Shown here: positions 1-12,134 of the stretch, piece by piece | Layout: the number at the start of each line of letters is the position of its first letter | How positions within the stretch are numbered: the stretch's first letter is position 1 | Assembly (NCBI RefSeq): GCF_003610465.1 | Contig: NZ_RAQI01000003.1 | Location: forward strand, 186,001-250,000 | Direction: 5' to 3' | Length of the DNA: 64,000 nt | From: Xenorhabdus ehlersii | GTDB taxonomy: Bacteria > Pseudomonadota > Gammaproteobacteria > Enterobacterales > Enterobacteriaceae | Program-made: the position numbers and the translations under genes | The notes under the pieces: model-generated | Database searches by the model: none | Seen by the model: only the letters and a program-made list of their open reading frames with translations | Told to the model about the DNA's origin: nothing

Positions 1-290
1 GTTGAGGTTAGGGCTGTAAGGAGGCAGATAATGCAACTTGATATTCAGGACCTCAGCAAAAAATTGAACTATTTTAGCGCGGTGTAACTCTCAATAAATT
101 GTTGCTGTTTATCCATATCGAATTTATGAGGTGTTCCCACCGGTTTCTTGTAGTTGAATCCCTGACGGTGGAGCCATTTTGTCATCCCGGCCACAGAGAA
201 AGTGACCTGCCAGCGTGCCCAGACCCAAGCAACAATTTGTGCGGTCGTGTGCATCAAATTTGCCGTCAGATACGCGACTCACAAGAACTG
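1..290 (-). mobile_element. IS630-family transposase remnant, internally deleted
   Basis: Bases 290 to 69 on the minus strand encode the N-terminal winged-helix DNA-binding part of an IS630 transposase (readable from about YLTAN, through MTKWLHRQGF, to FIESYTALK). A stop follows. In another frame, bases 78 to 1 encode the C-terminal part of the DDE domain, including LHYLPPYSPNLN, which precedes the last catalytic residue in this family. The middle of the catalytic domain is missing and the two ends are joined out of frame. The copy cannot transpose by itself. The element continues left of the window, and no terminal inverted repeat or TA duplication can be seen on the right. Confidence 0.85.
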
Positions 291-347
291 TGATTTAGTT
301 CAATTATTACCCGATATAAAACTATAAAAATAAAATATTGAAAATTA

Positions 348-941
348 TTAATCTTTAAAAAACAGTAAAAATAGTGTGCTCGCGCCCTGATCAACAAATA
401 AGCCACCACCAGATATTTCTGGTTTAACAAACCAGGGCAAATTATCAGGATCTTGATAAATAGACGCCATTTCCCTGAATTGCATGCAATTGACAATTCT
501 TGGTGTACCAATTGCTCCAGAATCAATTAATGCTTTTATTTTAATAAATCTTGGTAATGCTCTGCGATAATAAGCGACGAACAGGGGAACTTTTTGAAAT
601 CGGCAGATGGCAATCATTTCGTTGCATTCTTCAAATGTTAATGCCATTGGTTTTTCGACATAAACACTTTTGCCAGTTTATGCTGCCAAAATAGTATCTT
701 TCTTATGGGTAGAAGGTGGGGTAGCAATATAAATGGCATCAACTTCCGGATCATTAATCAAAGATTCGGCATCTGAATACCATTTTCGGATATTGTGCCG
801 CTTGGCAAAATCTTTGGCTAAATCAGCATTGCGGCGCATGACAGCGACTAATTCTGAATTCTCTAACTTATAAAAAGCAGGACCACTTTTTACTTCTGTT
901 ACATTACCACAACCTATAATACCCCATCTTACTTTTTGCAT
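348..941 (-). pseudogene. Gfo/Idh/MocA-family oxidoreductase, broken
   Basis: An N-terminal Rossmann fold is present (VRWGIIGCGNVTEV near residue 5, then DAIYIATPPSTHK). After TILAA comes an in-frame TAA at about 678-680, then the same frame continues with GKSVYVEKPMALT, the conserved EKP region holding the catalytic lysine. This is a simple nonsense mutation. The frame ends soon after GGGLFVDQG, so roughly the last third of the usual 330-residue protein is gone, next to the IS630 debris. The ATG at 941 is preferred over an upstream TTG at 962. The family uses NAD(P) on sugars or polyols; the substrate cannot be told. Confidence 0.85.
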
Positions 942-1206
942 TGCGTTTTTCCGATATATCAATTTGTTGATTTGTAAAATATAGAGGAAAGTTTATAACA
1001 GTACCGTTTTCTATTCTATATTTCTCTGTTCAACAGATTAGTTTCTTTTATATAAAAGTGATTAATATTCAGTACGTTATTTAAGGTATTACCCTGATTT
1101 TAAAAGTGGGTAACGCATTCAGGCGATACTTTTCTTCTGTTGTGGCATAATGCGCGGCTATCGGTTTTATCATCTCCCTTTTTATTCACTTATAAGAGCA
1201 ACAGTT

Positions 1207-2802
1207 GTGTTAAGTACAAACAACATCACTATGCAGTTTGGCAGTAAGCCACTGTTTGAAAATATTTCTGTCAAATTCGGCAACGGTAACCGTTATGGTC
1301 TGATTGGGGCGAATGGGGCAGGTAAATCTACTTTCATGAAAATCTTGGGCAGAGATTTAACCCCAACTTCCGGTAATGTCAGCCTTGATCCTAATGAGCG
1401 TCTGGGTAAGTTGCGTCAGGATCAGTTTGCTTTCGAAGAATATACCGTGTTGGATACCGTCATCATGGGGCATAAGGAGCTGTGGGAAGTCAAACAGGAA
1501 CGTGACCGCATTTATGCGATGACAGAAATGAGCGAAGAAGATGGCTATCGTGTCGCGGATCTGGAAGTCGCTTATGGTGAGATGGATGGTTACAGTGCAG
1601 AAGCGCGTGCTGGCGAATTGTTGCTGGGTGTCGGAATTCCTGTTGAGCAGCATTATGGCTTGATGAGTGCAGTAGCTCCGGGCTGGAAATTGCGTGTATT
1701 GTTGGCACAAGCTTTGTTTTCCGATCCTGATGTCTTGCTGCTCGATGAACCAACCAACAACCTGGATATCGATACTATCCGTTGGTTGGAGGAAGTGCTC
1801 AACGAACGTAACAGCACTATGATCATCATTTCCCATGACCGTCATTTTCTGAATACGGTATGTACCCATATGGCCGATTTGGACTATGGTGAACTGCGTT
1901 TGTTCCCTGGCAATTATGATGAGTATATGATTGCCGCAACGCAAGCTCGTGAACGTTTGCTGGCTGATAATGCCAAGAAAAAGGCACAGATTGCTGAATT
2001 GCAGTCATTCGTTAGCCGTTTCAGTGCTAATGCTTCCAAATCTAAACAGGCAACTTCCCGTGCCCGTCAGATTGATAAGATCCAGTTGGAAGAAGTGAAA
2101 GCTTCCAGCCGTCAGAATCCTTATATCCGCTTTGAGCAAGAGAAAAAACTGTTCCGTAATGCACTGGAATTAGAGGATTTGACCAAAGGTTACGATAACG
2201 GACCACTGTTCAAGGATCTGAATTTGCTGATGGAAGTCGGTGAAAAGATGGCGGTAATCGGTGAAAACGGTATTGGTAAAACGACACTCTTGAAGACCCT
2301 GGTGGGTGAAGAAACACCAAATAGCGGCACAATTAAATGGTCCGAAAACAGCACGATTGGCTATTACGCACAGGATCACGCCAGTGATTTTAACTGTGAT
2401 ATGACCGTATTTGAGTGGATGAGCCAATGGAAGCATGAAGGCGATGATGAGCAGGCAGTACGCAGTATTCTCGGCCGCTTATTGTTTGGGCAGGATGATA
2501 TCAAGAAGAAAGTCGGTGTGCTGTCTGGTGGTGAGAAAGGTCGGATGCTGTTTGGCAAACTGATGATGCATAAGCCTAACATTTTGGTTATGGATGAACC
2601 AACTAACCACTTGGATATGGAGTCTATCGAATCTTTGAATCTTGCGCTGGAACTCTATCAGGGAACGCTGATTTTCGTCTCCCATGACCGTGCCTTTGTT
2701 AGTTCACTGGCTAGCCGTATTTTGGAGATTAAATCCGATAAGGTTATTGATTTTAAAGGTACTTATGATGAGTATCTGAGAAGTCAGGGTATTGTCGGGT
2801 AA
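1207..2802 (+). CDS. ybiT: ABC-F family ATPase YbiT
   Basis: Soluble tandem ATP-binding-cassette protein of the ABC-F group, which act on ribosomes rather than as transporters. Walker A motifs are GANGAGKS (residues 34-41) and GENGIGKT (352-359), with [11 protein letters not shown] and [11 protein letters not shown] as Walker B regions and a charged linker between the cassettes. The N-terminus aligns residue for residue with E. coli YbiT when the GTG at 1207 is used, giving 531 residues against 530. An in-frame ATG at 1150 would add 19 unrelated residues. A strong terminator follows at once, so the gene is probably monocistronic. The exact ribosomal role of YbiT is not settled. Confidence 0.95.
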   Translation: MLSTNNITMQFGSKPLFENISVKFGNGNRYGLIGANGAGKSTFMKILGRDLTPTSGNVSLDPNERLGKLRQDQFAFEEYTVLDTVIMGHKELWEVKQERDRIYAMTEMSEEDGYRVADLEVAYGEMDGYSAEARAGELLLGVGIPVEQHYGLMSAVAPGWKLRVLLAQALFSDPDVLLLDEPTNNLDIDTIRWLEEVLNERNSTMIIISHDRHFLNTVCTHMADLDYGELRLFPGNYDEYMIAATQARERLLADNAKKKAQIAELQSFVSRFSANASKSKQATSRARQIDKIQLEEVKASSRQNPYIRFEQEKKLFRNALELEDLTKGYDNGPLFKDLNLLMEVGEKMAVIGENGIGKTTLLKTLVGEETPNSGTIKWSENSTIGYYAQDHASDFNCDMTVFEWMSQWKHEGDDEQAVRSILGRLLFGQDDIKKKVGVLSGGEKGRMLFGKLMMHKPNILVMDEPTNHLDMESIESLNLALELYQGTLIFVSHDRAFVSSLASRILEIKSDKVIDFKGTYDEYLRSQGIVG

Positions 2803-2822
2803 GCCGGATTTATATTGGAAGA

Positions 2823-2857
2823 GAAACATCCAGCCAAATTTGGCTGGATGTTTCTTT
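2823..2857 (+). terminator. Rho-independent terminator of ybiT
   Basis: Perfect 16+16 base inverted repeat centred between 2838 and 2839, followed by a short T-rich run, 20 bases after the ybiT stop. It also separates ybiT from the convergent moeB. Confidence 0.85.
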
Positions 2858-2895
2858 ATAAAACTTCCAATGGGCATAGTTATTGCCAGACATAG

Positions 2896-3651
2896 TTACT
2901 GTGATTGGCAAATCTCACACAAGGGATCTTTCAGCAACATTATTTGGCGAAATTGCATTGTCATTGCATCGAAAAGTAATACTTTGCCACAACAGGTTTG
3001 CCCGTATTGGGTTAATAGTTTAATGGTTTCTATTGCCTGCAAGGAGCCGATAGTTCCTACTAATGGCGCCATGACACCTGCTTCAGCACAAGTCAGGCTG
3101 TTTTCACCAAACAAGCGGCTTAGGCAACGATAACAAGGCTCTTTCGGTTGGTAAGTAAAGACAGAAAGTTGGCCTTCCATGCGGATCGCAGCACCCGATA
3201 CCAACGTTATTTTACGCCTATAACACAGGTGATTGAGTTGTTCACGAATGGCAACATTATCTGTACAGTCGAGCACAATTTCGTGTTGGCTGATTAGCTC
3301 ATCTAACGCCGGATCATCCAATAGCCCTTCAATGGGGTTGATGGTGATGTGTGGGTTGAGCTCCCGCAGGGTCAGCGCCGCGGAATGTACTTTTGCCATA
3401 CCAATGCGCTCATCGCGGTGGAGGATTTGTCGTTGCAGATTAGAAAGGGAAACCGTATCAAAATCCAGCAGGGTAATTGTCCCAATACCCGCCACTGCAA
3501 GATATTGGGAAGCGGCACAACCAAGCCCTCCAGCACCCACTATTAACACCTTGGCAGATTTTAATGCTTCCTGCCCGTCGAAATCGAAACCACGTAAGAC
3601 AATTTGTCGGTTATAACGCAGGGTCTCTTCATCGGTAAGTTCGACTACCAT
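2896..3651 (-). CDS. moeB: Molybdopterin-synthase adenylyltransferase MoeB
   Basis: Cytoplasmic E1-like enzyme that adenylates the C-terminus of MoaD so that it can be thiocarboxylated, a step in molybdopterin synthesis. The ATP-binding GAGGLG lies at residues 39-44, and the structural zinc cysteines are CYRC (173, 176) and CEIC (245, 248). Length 251 is near E. coli MoeB. It lies 32 bases downstream of moeA on the same strand, so the two form a moeAB operon as in E. coli. No moa genes are in the window. Confidence 0.96.
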   Translation of the reverse strand: MVVELTDEETLRYNRQIVLRGFDFDGQEALKSAKVLIVGAGGLGCAASQYLAVAGIGTITLLDFDTVSLSNLQRQILHRDERIGMAKVHSAALTLRELNPHITINPIEGLLDDPALDELISQHEIVLDCTDNVAIREQLNHLCYRRKITLVSGAAIRMEGQLSVFTYQPKEPCYRCLSRLFGENSLTCAEAGVMAPLVGTIGSLQAIETIKLLTQYGQTCCGKVLLFDAMTMQFRQIMLLKDPLCEICQSQ

Positions 3652-3683
3652 TTTTCGGTATCTTCTTATTATTGGATTTTCAG

Positions 3684-4940
3684 TTATTGATTTTTCAGTA
3701 AATAGTTGAAAAGCTCGATTTGCACGGTTTCACCAGCAACAACATGTCCACGTTCCCGTTCCAACACAATAAAACAGTTGCCAAGATCATATGAACTAAA
3801 GATATGCGAGCCTTGATGCCCCGTAGTTTGTACCTCTAATTCACCATGTTCATTCAGTGAAGCAATACCGCGTTGGAAATCCAGTCTGCCGGGGGATTTT
3901 TTCAAGGGTGTTGTCGTCTTGGCGGTGAGACGCATAGGCGGTTGCCATGCAGTAAAACCCGATAGGTGGGCAATCAACGGTTGTACTAATTGGTAGAAGG
4001 TGAGCACGGCAGACACCGGATTGCCGGGTAAGCCGCAGAACCAGGCATTTTCCAATTTACCAAAGGCGAAAGGCTTACCCGGTTTAATGGCGAGTTTCCA
4101 AAAACTGATTTTTCCTGCTTCTTCTAAGAGTTGTTTGGTGTAATCAGCTTCACCAACGGAAACGCCACCGCTGCTGATTACTAAATCAGCTTTTTTATCT
4201 GCTTCAATAAAGGTCTGGCGCAATGCATCGGGATCATCGCGGATTACGCCAAGATCGATGATTTCACAATCCAGTTTTTCCAACATCAGGCGAATGGCAA
4301 ATCGGTTGGTATCGTAAATTTGGCCTGCTTGTAAGGGTTCACCGATGGGTTGTAACTCGTCACCGGTAGAAAAAATGGCAATTTTCAGTTTGCGGACAAC
4401 ATCAACCGTTGTAATGCCTAGTGAAGCAATCAGTGGTAATTGTGCTGTGGAGAGTTTGATCCCTTTTGGTAATACCAACGCATTTTGGCTGATATCTTCC
4501 CCAATGGTGCGAATATTCTGCCCTGATTTTACCGGATGGGTGAAGCAAATTCCTGTTTCGGTAACCTCCGTTTGTTCTTGCATAACAATAGCATCAGCAC
4601 CAGAAGGAATGGGAGCACCGGTCATAATGCGGATGCAACTGCCAGTCGGCCATTCCTGCTGAAACGGCATACCCGCCAACGCCTTGCCTGCCATTGGCAA
4701 GGTTTGGTTTTCGTTAAGATCTGCAAGGCGAATGGCATAACCATCCATTGCTGAGTTATCAAACGAGGGTACGTTGATCGGGGAAATGATATCAGTGGCG
4801 GTAATTCTGCCCGCAGATTCAGTCAGGTTAATGGTTTCTGTCGTGATCAGAGGAGTAGCAGTGAGGGGAACGGTGTGTGCCAGTAATTTTTCTAGTGCCT
4901 GATCAAGTGAGATTAAATCTGAGGTATGACAATGATCCAT
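3684..4940 (-). CDS. moeA: Molybdopterin molybdenumtransferase MoeA
   Basis: Inserts molybdate into adenylated molybdopterin to complete the cofactor. Recognisable family signatures are [26 protein letters not shown], the MoCF fold segment [14 protein letters not shown] and [14 protein letters not shown] [11 protein letters not shown]. The ATG at 4940, preceded by GGGAG, gives 418 residues against 411 in E. coli. A longer reading frame to 5036 adds 32 cysteine-containing residues with no counterpart in the family. First gene of moeAB; the 206-base gap to the divergent transporter should hold its promoter. Confidence 0.95.
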   Translation of the reverse strand: MDHCHTSDLISLDQALEKLLAHTVPLTATPLITTETINLTESAGRITATDIISPINVPSFDNSAMDGYAIRLADLNENQTLPMAGKALAGMPFQQEWPTGSCIRIMTGAPIPSGADAIVMQEQTEVTETGICFTHPVKSGQNIRTIGEDISQNALVLPKGIKLSTAQLPLIASLGITTVDVVRKLKIAIFSTGDELQPIGEPLQAGQIYDTNRFAIRLMLEKLDCEIIDLGVIRDDPDALRQTFIEADKKADLVISSGGVSVGEADYTKQLLEEAGKISFWKLAIKPGKPFAFGKLENAWFCGLPGNPVSAVLTFYQLVQPLIAHLSGFTAWQPPMRLTAKTTTPLKKSPGRLDFQRGIASLNEHGELEVQTTGHQGSHIFSSYDLGNCFIVLERERGHVVAGETVQIELFNYLLKNQ

Positions 4941-5146
4941 AAGAAACTCCCTATACGCCGCAAATTGCGGACAAGTGTTTATTCTTGTATTGAATGCATT
5001 ATGGCAAAGATTGCATTGATGGGGAATGACAGGCAATGGTGACTGCCAAAGAGAGGTTGTTAAGGAAAGATGTATATTATATTTATGATTTGTTATAACT
5101 GAATAATGCCTACCAAATCAATTAACTTCATTACTATTTAATCACT

Positions 5147-6331
5147 ATGAAAAATAAAACTGTTACATCTGGTAGTCGTAACTATCAGGCTTTTCAGATT
5201 GCATTAAGCGGTTTTCTCGCTTTGGTTGTTGCAATGGGAATAGGACGCTTCACTTTTACCCCACAAGTTCCATTGATGATCGCTGAGTCCCAACTGACAT
5301 TAACGAGTGCGGGAATAGTCGCAGCATTCAATTACCTCGGCTATCTGGCGGGTTCTTATGATGCCATGCGGGCGCAACGTTTTGTGGAATACCGTTTGTG
5401 GAGCGGTTTGTGGGGAGCGGTCATTATCACCTTGCTTTCCGCATTGTTGGATGGACCCATATTGCACAGTATTGCCCGCTTTTTTATTGGCTGGGCAAGT
5501 GGCTGGACGTTGGTATTGGTAGCCGCATGGGCGAATGATGAGTTGACAAAATTGAATCATCCAGGATTGAGTGCAGCCGTTTTCTCAGGGACGGGGGTGG
5601 GGATCTTTATCAGTGGCATGGTAGCAATTGGGGTTCAATCCTGGCAGATGAGTGCCGCCAATGCGTGGATGTTATATGGCATTCTGGCGCTGTTATTCAG
5701 TATTTATGTCAGTCGCTATCTGCCTCGCAGCGGTGAATTGCACCGTCCGCAGACGGCGATCCAAACACTGAACATGACACCGGAAATCAAGCGATTGGTG
5801 TGGTGTTATAGTCTGGCTGGGTTTGGCTATATTTTACCTGCGACGTTTCTTTCCCAAATGGCGACAGAGCGTTTCCCTGATAGCTTGTTTGCCCAATTTG
5901 TCTGGCCAATATTTGGTGGTGCTTCGGTCATTGGTATCATGCTGGGAATTTTGCTGCGTAATGTATCAACATCTCAAATCCGCCTGGCGGTTACGTTATG
6001 GCTTCAGGCTCTGGGTATTTTGATTGCCGAAATGTTACCGGGCATTGGTGGTTTGATGATTGGGGCATTGCTGGTAGGCGGTGGATTTATGTGTGTAGTA
6101 CAGCTTGCTTTGCAGTATGGTCGTGAATTGGCGCCCAATCATGCCCGATATATGGCGGGATTGCTGACCACCGGTTATGCGCTAGGGCAATTGGTAGGGC
6201 CAATGTTATCAGCTATTTCGACATGGCTGACAGGCAAATTGGAACCTGCTTTGTATATTGCATTTATTGGGTTGCTCATTGCCGGGTTGCTGGTATTTTA
6301 TCGCACTAATACTCATCGTGAACCATCCTGA
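5147..6331 (+). CDS. YbfB/YjiJ-type MFS transporter
   Basis: Integral inner-membrane protein of 394 residues with about 12 hydrophobic segments spread over its length. The first segment carries the GIGRFTFTP signature of the YbfB/YjiJ branch of the major facilitator superfamily. A central hydrophilic stretch, ending in PRSGELHRPQ near residue 200, separates the two six-helix halves. Substrates of this branch are not established. It is divergent from moeA and 178 bases before folE, with no sign of a shared operon. It resembles E. coli YjiJ in length and N-terminus, but I do not assign a symbol. Confidence 0.85.
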   Translation: MKNKTVTSGSRNYQAFQIALSGFLALVVAMGIGRFTFTPQVPLMIAESQLTLTSAGIVAAFNYLGYLAGSYDAMRAQRFVEYRLWSGLWGAVIITLLSALLDGPILHSIARFFIGWASGWTLVLVAAWANDELTKLNHPGLSAAVFSGTGVGIFISGMVAIGVQSWQMSAANAWMLYGILALLFSIYVSRYLPRSGELHRPQTAIQTLNMTPEIKRLVWCYSLAGFGYILPATFLSQMATERFPDSLFAQFVWPIFGGASVIGIMLGILLRNVSTSQIRLAVTLWLQALGILIAEMLPGIGGLMIGALLVGGGFMCVVQLALQYGRELAPNHARYMAGLLTTGYALGQLVGPMLSAISTWLTGKLEPALYIAFIGLLIAGLLVFYRTNTHREPS

Positions 6332-6509
6332 TTTGGTGCATTGAGGATGTACAGGTATAGTTATGCGCCTATTCGTGTATTCGCGCAGACGATATATGCG
6401 TAGAACAAGATAAAATAGATTAGTGTGGTATTACATTCGCCGATATCTGCGTAAAATAAGTGTCCCGATTTCCCGTCAAGTAACGGAAATATTTACCTTG
6501 GAGAAACTG

Positions 6510-7178
6510 ATGTCATCCCTAAGTACAGAAGCTGCACTGGTGCATTCGGCACTGGTTGACCGTGGTCTTGAAACCCCATTGCGTGGACCAACTTTGGCGC
6601 CAGAGGTGCGTAAAGCACGCATTGAGGAACATATGACAGAAATTATGAAGCTGTTAAATCTCGATTTGAGTGATGACAGTTTGGCAGATACGCCGGGTCG
6701 TATCGCGAAAATGTATGTGGATGAGATATTCTCAGGGTTGGACTATAACAATTTCCCGAAAATTACGCTGATAGAAAATAAAATGAAAGTAGATGAAATG
6801 GTGACAGTGCGTGATATTACGATGACCAGCACTTGTGAACACCATTTTGTCACTATTGATGGCAAAGCCACGGTTGCTTATATTCCTAAGGACAAAGTCA
6901 TTGGTTTGTCAAAGATTAACCGCATTGTCCAGTTTTTTGCGCAGCGCCCACAAGTGCAGGAGCGTTTAACACAGCAGATCCTGATTGCACTACAAATCCT
7001 GCTTGGTACAAATAACGTCGCTGTTTCCATCGATGCTGTCCATTATTGCGTGAAAGCGCGTGGTATTCGCGATGCGACCAGTACCACAACGACGACTTCG
7101 CTGGGAGGGTTATTTAAAACCAGCCAGAATACACGACAGGAGTTCCTGCGTGCTGTGCGCCATTTGCACTTATCATGA
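6510..7178 (+). CDS. folE: GTP cyclohydrolase I
   Basis: Converts GTP to 7,8-dihydroneopterin triphosphate, the first step of tetrahydrofolate synthesis. The STCEHHF motif (cysteine 109, histidine 112) and the later HYCVKARG supply the catalytic zinc ligands. With the ATG at 6510, preceded by TGGAGA, the protein is 222 residues, exactly the E. coli length. The frame is open to 6423 but that extension is unrelated to the family. yeiB starts 15 bases downstream, preserving the E. coli folE-yeiB pair. Confidence 0.97.
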   Translation: MSSLSTEAALVHSALVDRGLETPLRGPTLAPEVRKARIEEHMTEIMKLLNLDLSDDSLADTPGRIAKMYVDEIFSGLDYNNFPKITLIENKMKVDEMVTVRDITMTSTCEHHFVTIDGKATVAYIPKDKVIGLSKINRIVQFFAQRPQVQERLTQQILIALQILLGTNNVAVSIDAVHYCVKARGIRDATSTTTTTSLGGLFKTSQNTRQEFLRAVRHLHLS

Positions 7179-7193
7179 TGAATTTCTATTACC

Positions 7194-8351
7194 ATGAAAC
7201 ACAGTTGTAATGGGGTAATGTGTCAGAGAATTGAGATACTTGATAGTGTGCGCGGTTTTGCCATTTTGGGAATATTGCTGCTGAACATTTCCAGTTTTGC
7301 CTTGCCATATGCAGCCTATATGAATCTGTTTTATAAAGATTCAGTTTCGTTCTCTGACGTGATGACATGGTCTGTATTGAATACCTTTACTCAGGGAAAA
7401 TTTTTGTTCATCTTGACGCTGTTGTTCGGAGCATCACTCGAATTGCTTCGGCAGCGGGGGCGTGATTGGAATATCCCCAGGTTACTGGTTTTGGCTGTTA
7501 TTGGTTTATTGCATGGTGTTTTGCTATGGGATGGCGACATTTTGTTGTCATATGGCGTTGTTGGCTTATTAGCATGGCGTTTTATCGATAATCGTCAAAA
7601 ATTGTTTGGTACAGCGGTGACTTTCTATTTATTTGGCGTAATGATGTTTTACCTTCTGGGACTCTTTCCCTTAGGAGAAAATAATTCATTCTGGCAGCCT
7701 ACACCGGAAGATATTTCTTATGAAAACTACTGGAAAACGTATGGTGGATTATTGGCCATAGAATATCGTATTCGTCAGATAAGCGGTGCGATGATTGTGG
7801 TGATTGTGCAATATGGCTGGCAAATAATGGGTGTCATGCTTTGTGGTGCTATGTTGCTGCGTAATGGTTGGTTAAAAGGGGAATTCAGTCGTAAACATTA
7901 CCGCCGATTAGCATTATGCCTGATCCCCGTTGGTATGACGATTCAGGGTATTGCCTTGTCGATACAATATTTATATCCCTACAGTTATTTTGCATCCTGG
8001 ACTGTCCGTTACACCATCACTGAATTGGCAACACCGCTGCTGGCATTGGCTTATATCGCACTGATTTATGGGTTTTGGTCTGCTATTTCACATTGGAAAA
8101 TCACGTTTTGGCTCCGGCAGGTTGGGAAAATGGCACTGAGTAGCTATTTGTTGCAAACACTGGTTTGTACCACACTTTTTTATCGCTTTGAGTTATTTGG
8201 GCAGTTTAGCCGTTTGGAGTTAATGGCATTTATTCCCTTTATCTGGGCATTGAATATTTGGTTTGCTTGCTGGTGGTTGAAGCGTTATTCTCAGGGCCCG
8301 ATGGAAAAGCTCTGGCGCAGTTTAACAGTAAAGTTGGCAGGTAAGGTTTAG
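7194..8351 (+). CDS. yeiB: DUF418 inner-membrane protein YeiB
   Basis: Polytopic membrane protein of 385 residues. It has the VRGFAILGILLLNI start and the C-terminal SYLLQTLVCTTLFY block seen in E. coli YeiB, plus the conserved LLHGVLLWDGDILLSYG stretch. Function is unknown; DUF418 proteins are often suggested to move or modify small molecules. E. coli YeiB begins at a position matching an in-frame ATG at 7218, so the first eight residues given here may not be translated. Probably cotranscribed with folE and ended by the hairpin at 8412-8448. Confidence 0.92.
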   Translation: MKHSCNGVMCQRIEILDSVRGFAILGILLLNISSFALPYAAYMNLFYKDSVSFSDVMTWSVLNTFTQGKFLFILTLLFGASLELLRQRGRDWNIPRLLVLAVIGLLHGVLLWDGDILLSYGVVGLLAWRFIDNRQKLFGTAVTFYLFGVMMFYLLGLFPLGENNSFWQPTPEDISYENYWKTYGGLLAIEYRIRQISGAMIVVIVQYGWQIMGVMLCGAMLLRNGWLKGEFSRKHYRRLALCLIPVGMTIQGIALSIQYLYPYSYFASWTVRYTITELATPLLALAYIALIYGFWSAISHWKITFWLRQVGKMALSSYLLQTLVCTTLFYRFELFGQFSRLELMAFIPFIWALNIWFACWWLKRYSQGPMEKLWRSLTVKLAGKV

Positions 8352-8411
8352 GAAAAGCTTTGCGCCAACCATTTCACCTCTGACAGATTTTTAGAGGTTA
8401 ATAGGTTTCAG

Positions 8412-8448
8412 GTTGCAGTTTAGTTTTGTCGGTAAACTGCAACTTTTA
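8412..8448 (+). terminator. Terminator between convergent yeiB and sanA
   Basis: An 11-base perfect stem (8412-8422 with 8433-8443) with a 10-base loop, followed by CTTTTA on the plus strand. It best serves yeiB, since the minus-strand side lacks a T run. Confidence 0.7.
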
Positions 8449-8455
8449 TCCATTC

Positions 8456-9217
<762 letters not shown>

Positions 9218-9349
9218 CTAAAGGCTACTTGACTTGAAATATTGAAGCAAGTTTTGGGGGAGCATATCGGAATTAAACGGATTCAATTTAAAAAATATAA
9301 AGCAATTATTTATGATTTATCTGGCTGGATGATTATTTGATTATTTTTC

Positions 9350-9375
9350 AAGCCTGCCAATATGACTGGCAGGCT
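9350..9375 (-). terminator. Hairpin after maeA
   Basis: Inverted repeat AAGCCTGCCA / TGGCAGGCTT around a short AT loop, 15 bases past the maeA stop. Neither side has a classic T run, so termination is inferred from position and stem strength. Confidence 0.55.
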
Positions 9376-9389
9376 TATTACCAATATTA

Positions 9390-11087
9390 TCAGAATGAAG
9401 TACGTTTATAGACGCGATATTCTGGTTTCCAGAAATTGCGTTCAATCGCCTCATCCAATGCATCTTCCGATGTAACGATCGCTACACCTTGAATTTGGGC
9501 TTTTTTTGCCACTTCTTTGGCTATTTTGCGGGAAACATCCTGGATATCATCAATCAGTGGCAACAATGGTCCAGAGCCTGTTTGTGCCAGCGGTGAACAA
9601 TCCGCTAATGCGCGGCTGGCAGCCATCAACATATCATCGGTAACACGTTTAGCGCCGGCAGCGATAACGCCTAAACCGATCCCTGGGAAGATATAGGAGT
9701 TGTTACATTGTGCGATGGGATATTCCTGACCGTCATATTTTACTGGTGCAAATGGGCTTCCTGTCGCGACCAATGCCTTGCCTTCCGTCCAGTTGATGAT
9801 GTCTTCTGGACGAGCTTCCACACGTGATGTTGGGTTGGAAAGAGGCATCACGACTGGACGTTCACAATGTTTGTGCATTTCACGAATGATCTCTTCGGTG
9901 AACAGACCAGATTGACCAGAAACACCAATTAGGACCGTTGGTTTGGCGTTGCGAACCACGTCCATCAATGAGAGAGAATCGCTGGTAGCATTCCACGATT
10001 GTAAGGTAGAGCTTTTCTGTACCAATGCACTTTGGAAATCCAGCAAGTTTGGCAGCTTGTCGGTAAGGAGGCCAAAGCGGTCAACCATAAACACGCGAGC
10101 ACGAGCCTGTTCATCACTCAGTCCTTCAGATTTCATTTGAGCAATGATCTGCTCGGCAATACCACAGCCCGCCGAGCCGGCACCAAGGAATGCCACGGTT
10201 TGATCTTTTAGTTGGCGGCCTGCGGCACGGCTGGCGGCAATCAGGCTACCCAAGGCAACGGCTGCGGTGCCCTGGATATCATCATTGAAGCAGCAAAGCT
10301 CATCGCGATAGCGGTTCAACAGTGGCATGGCGTTGTTTTGGGCAAAATCTTCAAATTGCAGAAGTACGTTAGGCCAGCGACGTTTCACGGCCTGAATAAA
10401 TTCATCCACAAATTCATCATACTCTTTGCCAGTAATACGTGGATGACGCCAGCCCATATACAGTGGATCATTGAGGCGCTGTGGGTTATTTGTTCCCACA
10501 TCCAGAACCACAGGCAGGGTATAAGCAGGGCTGATCCCGCCACAGGAGGTATACAGTGACAGTTTACCGATAGGAATACCCATGCCTCCGATTCCCTGAT
10601 CACCCAGACCAAGGATACGCTCACCATCGGTAACAACGATAACTTTTACATTCTGCTTAGTGGCATTTTGCAGCATATCATCAATGTAAGCCCGATTTGG
10701 GTAGGAGATAAACAGGCCACGAGCACGACGGTAAATGTCAGAAAAGTGTTCACACGCAGCACCAACAGTTGGCGTGTAGATAATAGGCATCATTTCGCTT
10801 AAATGGGCATCAAGGAGGCGATAGAACAGTGTTTCGTTGGTGTCTTGAATATTCCTTAAATAAATGTGTCTATCGATATCGTTTTTGAAATCGACATATT
10901 GACGGTAGGCGCGTTCTGCCTGCTCTTCTATTGTTTCAACGGCCTGTGGCAATAAGCCATGTAAGTTGAAATTACTGCGTTCTTCTTCTGTAAAGGCACT
11001 GCCTTTATTCAGCAGAGGAAATTCCAACAAGATAGGGCCAGCGTAGGGAATATAGAGAGGACGTTTACTTTCGTGTTCCAGTTCCAT
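9390..11087 (-). CDS. maeA: NAD-dependent malic enzyme
   Basis: Oxidatively decarboxylates malate to pyruvate with NAD. The 565-residue length equals E. coli MaeA (SfcA). Visible motifs: the malic signature [17 protein letters not shown], the dinucleotide and metal region [14 protein letters not shown], and the second NAD fold [29 protein letters not shown] is also typical. Monocistronic by context, with 160 bases upstream to cdd and a hairpin downstream. Part of the C4-to-C3 gluconeogenic exchange. Confidence 0.96.
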   Translation of the reverse strand: MELEHESKRPLYIPYAGPILLEFPLLNKGSAFTEEERSNFNLHGLLPQAVETIEEQAERAYRQYVDFKNDIDRHIYLRNIQDTNETLFYRLLDAHLSEMMPIIYTPTVGAACEHFSDIYRRARGLFISYPNRAYIDDMLQNATKQNVKVIVVTDGERILGLGDQGIGGMGIPIGKLSLYTSCGGISPAYTLPVVLDVGTNNPQRLNDPLYMGWRHPRITGKEYDEFVDEFIQAVKRRWPNVLLQFEDFAQNNAMPLLNRYRDELCCFNDDIQGTAAVALGSLIAASRAAGRQLKDQTVAFLGAGSAGCGIAEQIIAQMKSEGLSDEQARARVFMVDRFGLLTDKLPNLLDFQSALVQKSSTLQSWNATSDSLSLMDVVRNAKPTVLIGVSGQSGLFTEEIIREMHKHCERPVVMPLSNPTSRVEARPEDIINWTEGKALVATGSPFAPVKYDGQEYPIAQCNNSYIFPGIGLGVIAAGAKRVTDDMLMAASRALADCSPLAQTGSGPLLPLIDDIQDVSRKIAKEVAKKAQIQGVAIVTSEDALDEAIERNFWKPEYRVYKRTSF

Positions 11088-11249
11088 GATGCTTACTCTT
11101 TGAACTTATCAATAACAAAATCGGCTACCGATCCTAAGAAGATAAAAACAATAAGTACAGTAAATGTTACTTAGATATGATTATCATGAGCAAAAATGAG
11201 AGATAACATACAGAATTAGCTAATAAAATGTTATTGGATGATGTACATA

Positions 11250-12134
11250 TCAAAATGTATACCGTTCTACTTTTGTACAACCGAGCGCAGTTAATGTGCA
11301 TTCTGTAGCATTCCATTGTGATAAATGGCTATTTTCACCTTCTACCAATACTGCTCGTTTAATGGATTGGCAATTGCTGCCTGCCATATTCATGAAAATC
11401 AGTGCGGCCTGTAATGGGGGTAAGCTTGGGTTGAATGCAGCATTTTCTGCATAACGGCCGGTATAAATTTTCCCTTGTTCATCTTGCAGGGCAATTCCTG
11501 CATGGGATTGGCTATAAGGTGCATGGCTGTAATTTGCTGCATCCAATGCTGCTTGCACCAATTCGTCACTGGTAGCTAACTGATAGCCGTGATTAACCTC
11601 ATCCAGCAGCAATGGTGTATCGGCTAAATCGTGTGGGCCAAAAGCTTCTGGCAGGTAGTCAGCCAGAGTTAATGGTGGACGATTGGGGAGATAAACCTCC
11701 AATTGTGTTCCACTATTCAGTTCATTCATAAATTGTCGGCAATGGCCACAAGGTGAATAGTTGACAGTGATAGCAACCAGCTTTTTCTCACCACGCAGCC
11801 AAGCATGAGTGATGGCTGATTGTTCTGCATGAACGGTTTGCTGCAATGGTATGCCAGCGAATTCCATATTGGCACCGAAATAGAGATTACCACTTTCTCC
11901 CCGTGCAATTGCACCAACATAAAAATGGGAAATAGGGGCAAGGGAATAGGCGGCAGCAAGTGGCAATAAGGCCAATGCCAGTGTTTGATCATCAAATCCG
12001 CTGAGCTGTTTGATTGACTCCACTTGCTCTGCTGTCAGCATGGCTGGAAAATCGTCGTAGCCAATATAAGGTAATAGGGCTTTTTGTAGTTCAGGTGTAA
12101 TTTCTGACCAAATAGCGTGAAAACGAGCTTGCAT
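11250..12134 (-). CDS. cdd: Cytidine deaminase
   Basis: Deaminates cytidine and deoxycytidine to uridine and deoxyuridine in pyrimidine salvage. The catalytic zinc site is intact at the E. coli positions: H102 and proton-shuttling E104 in HAEQSA, C129 and C132 in PCGHC. Length 294 equals E. coli Cdd, including the vestigial C-terminal second domain. In E. coli cdd lies next to yohJK as here. The 203-base gap to yohK has no gene, and I could not confidently pick CytR or CRP sites in it. Confidence 0.96.
   Translation of the reverse strand: MQARFHAIWSEITPELQKALLPYIGYDDFPAMLTAEQVESIKQLSGFDDQTLALALLPLAAAYSLAPISHFYVGAIARGESGNLYFGANMEFAGIPLQQTVHAEQSAITHAWLRGEKKLVAITVNYSPCGHCRQFMNELNSGTQLEVYLPNRPPLTLADYLPEAFGPHDLADTPLLLDEVNHGYQLATSDELVQAALDAANYSHAPYSQSHAGIALQDEQGKIYTGRYAENAAFNPSLPPLQAALIFMNMAGSNCQSIKRAVLVEGENSHLSQWNATECTLTALGCTKVERYTF

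Noticed and set aside
1357..1944. 195-codon minus-strand frame opposite ybiT
   Set aside because: Antisense shadow within the first ABC cassette of ybiT.
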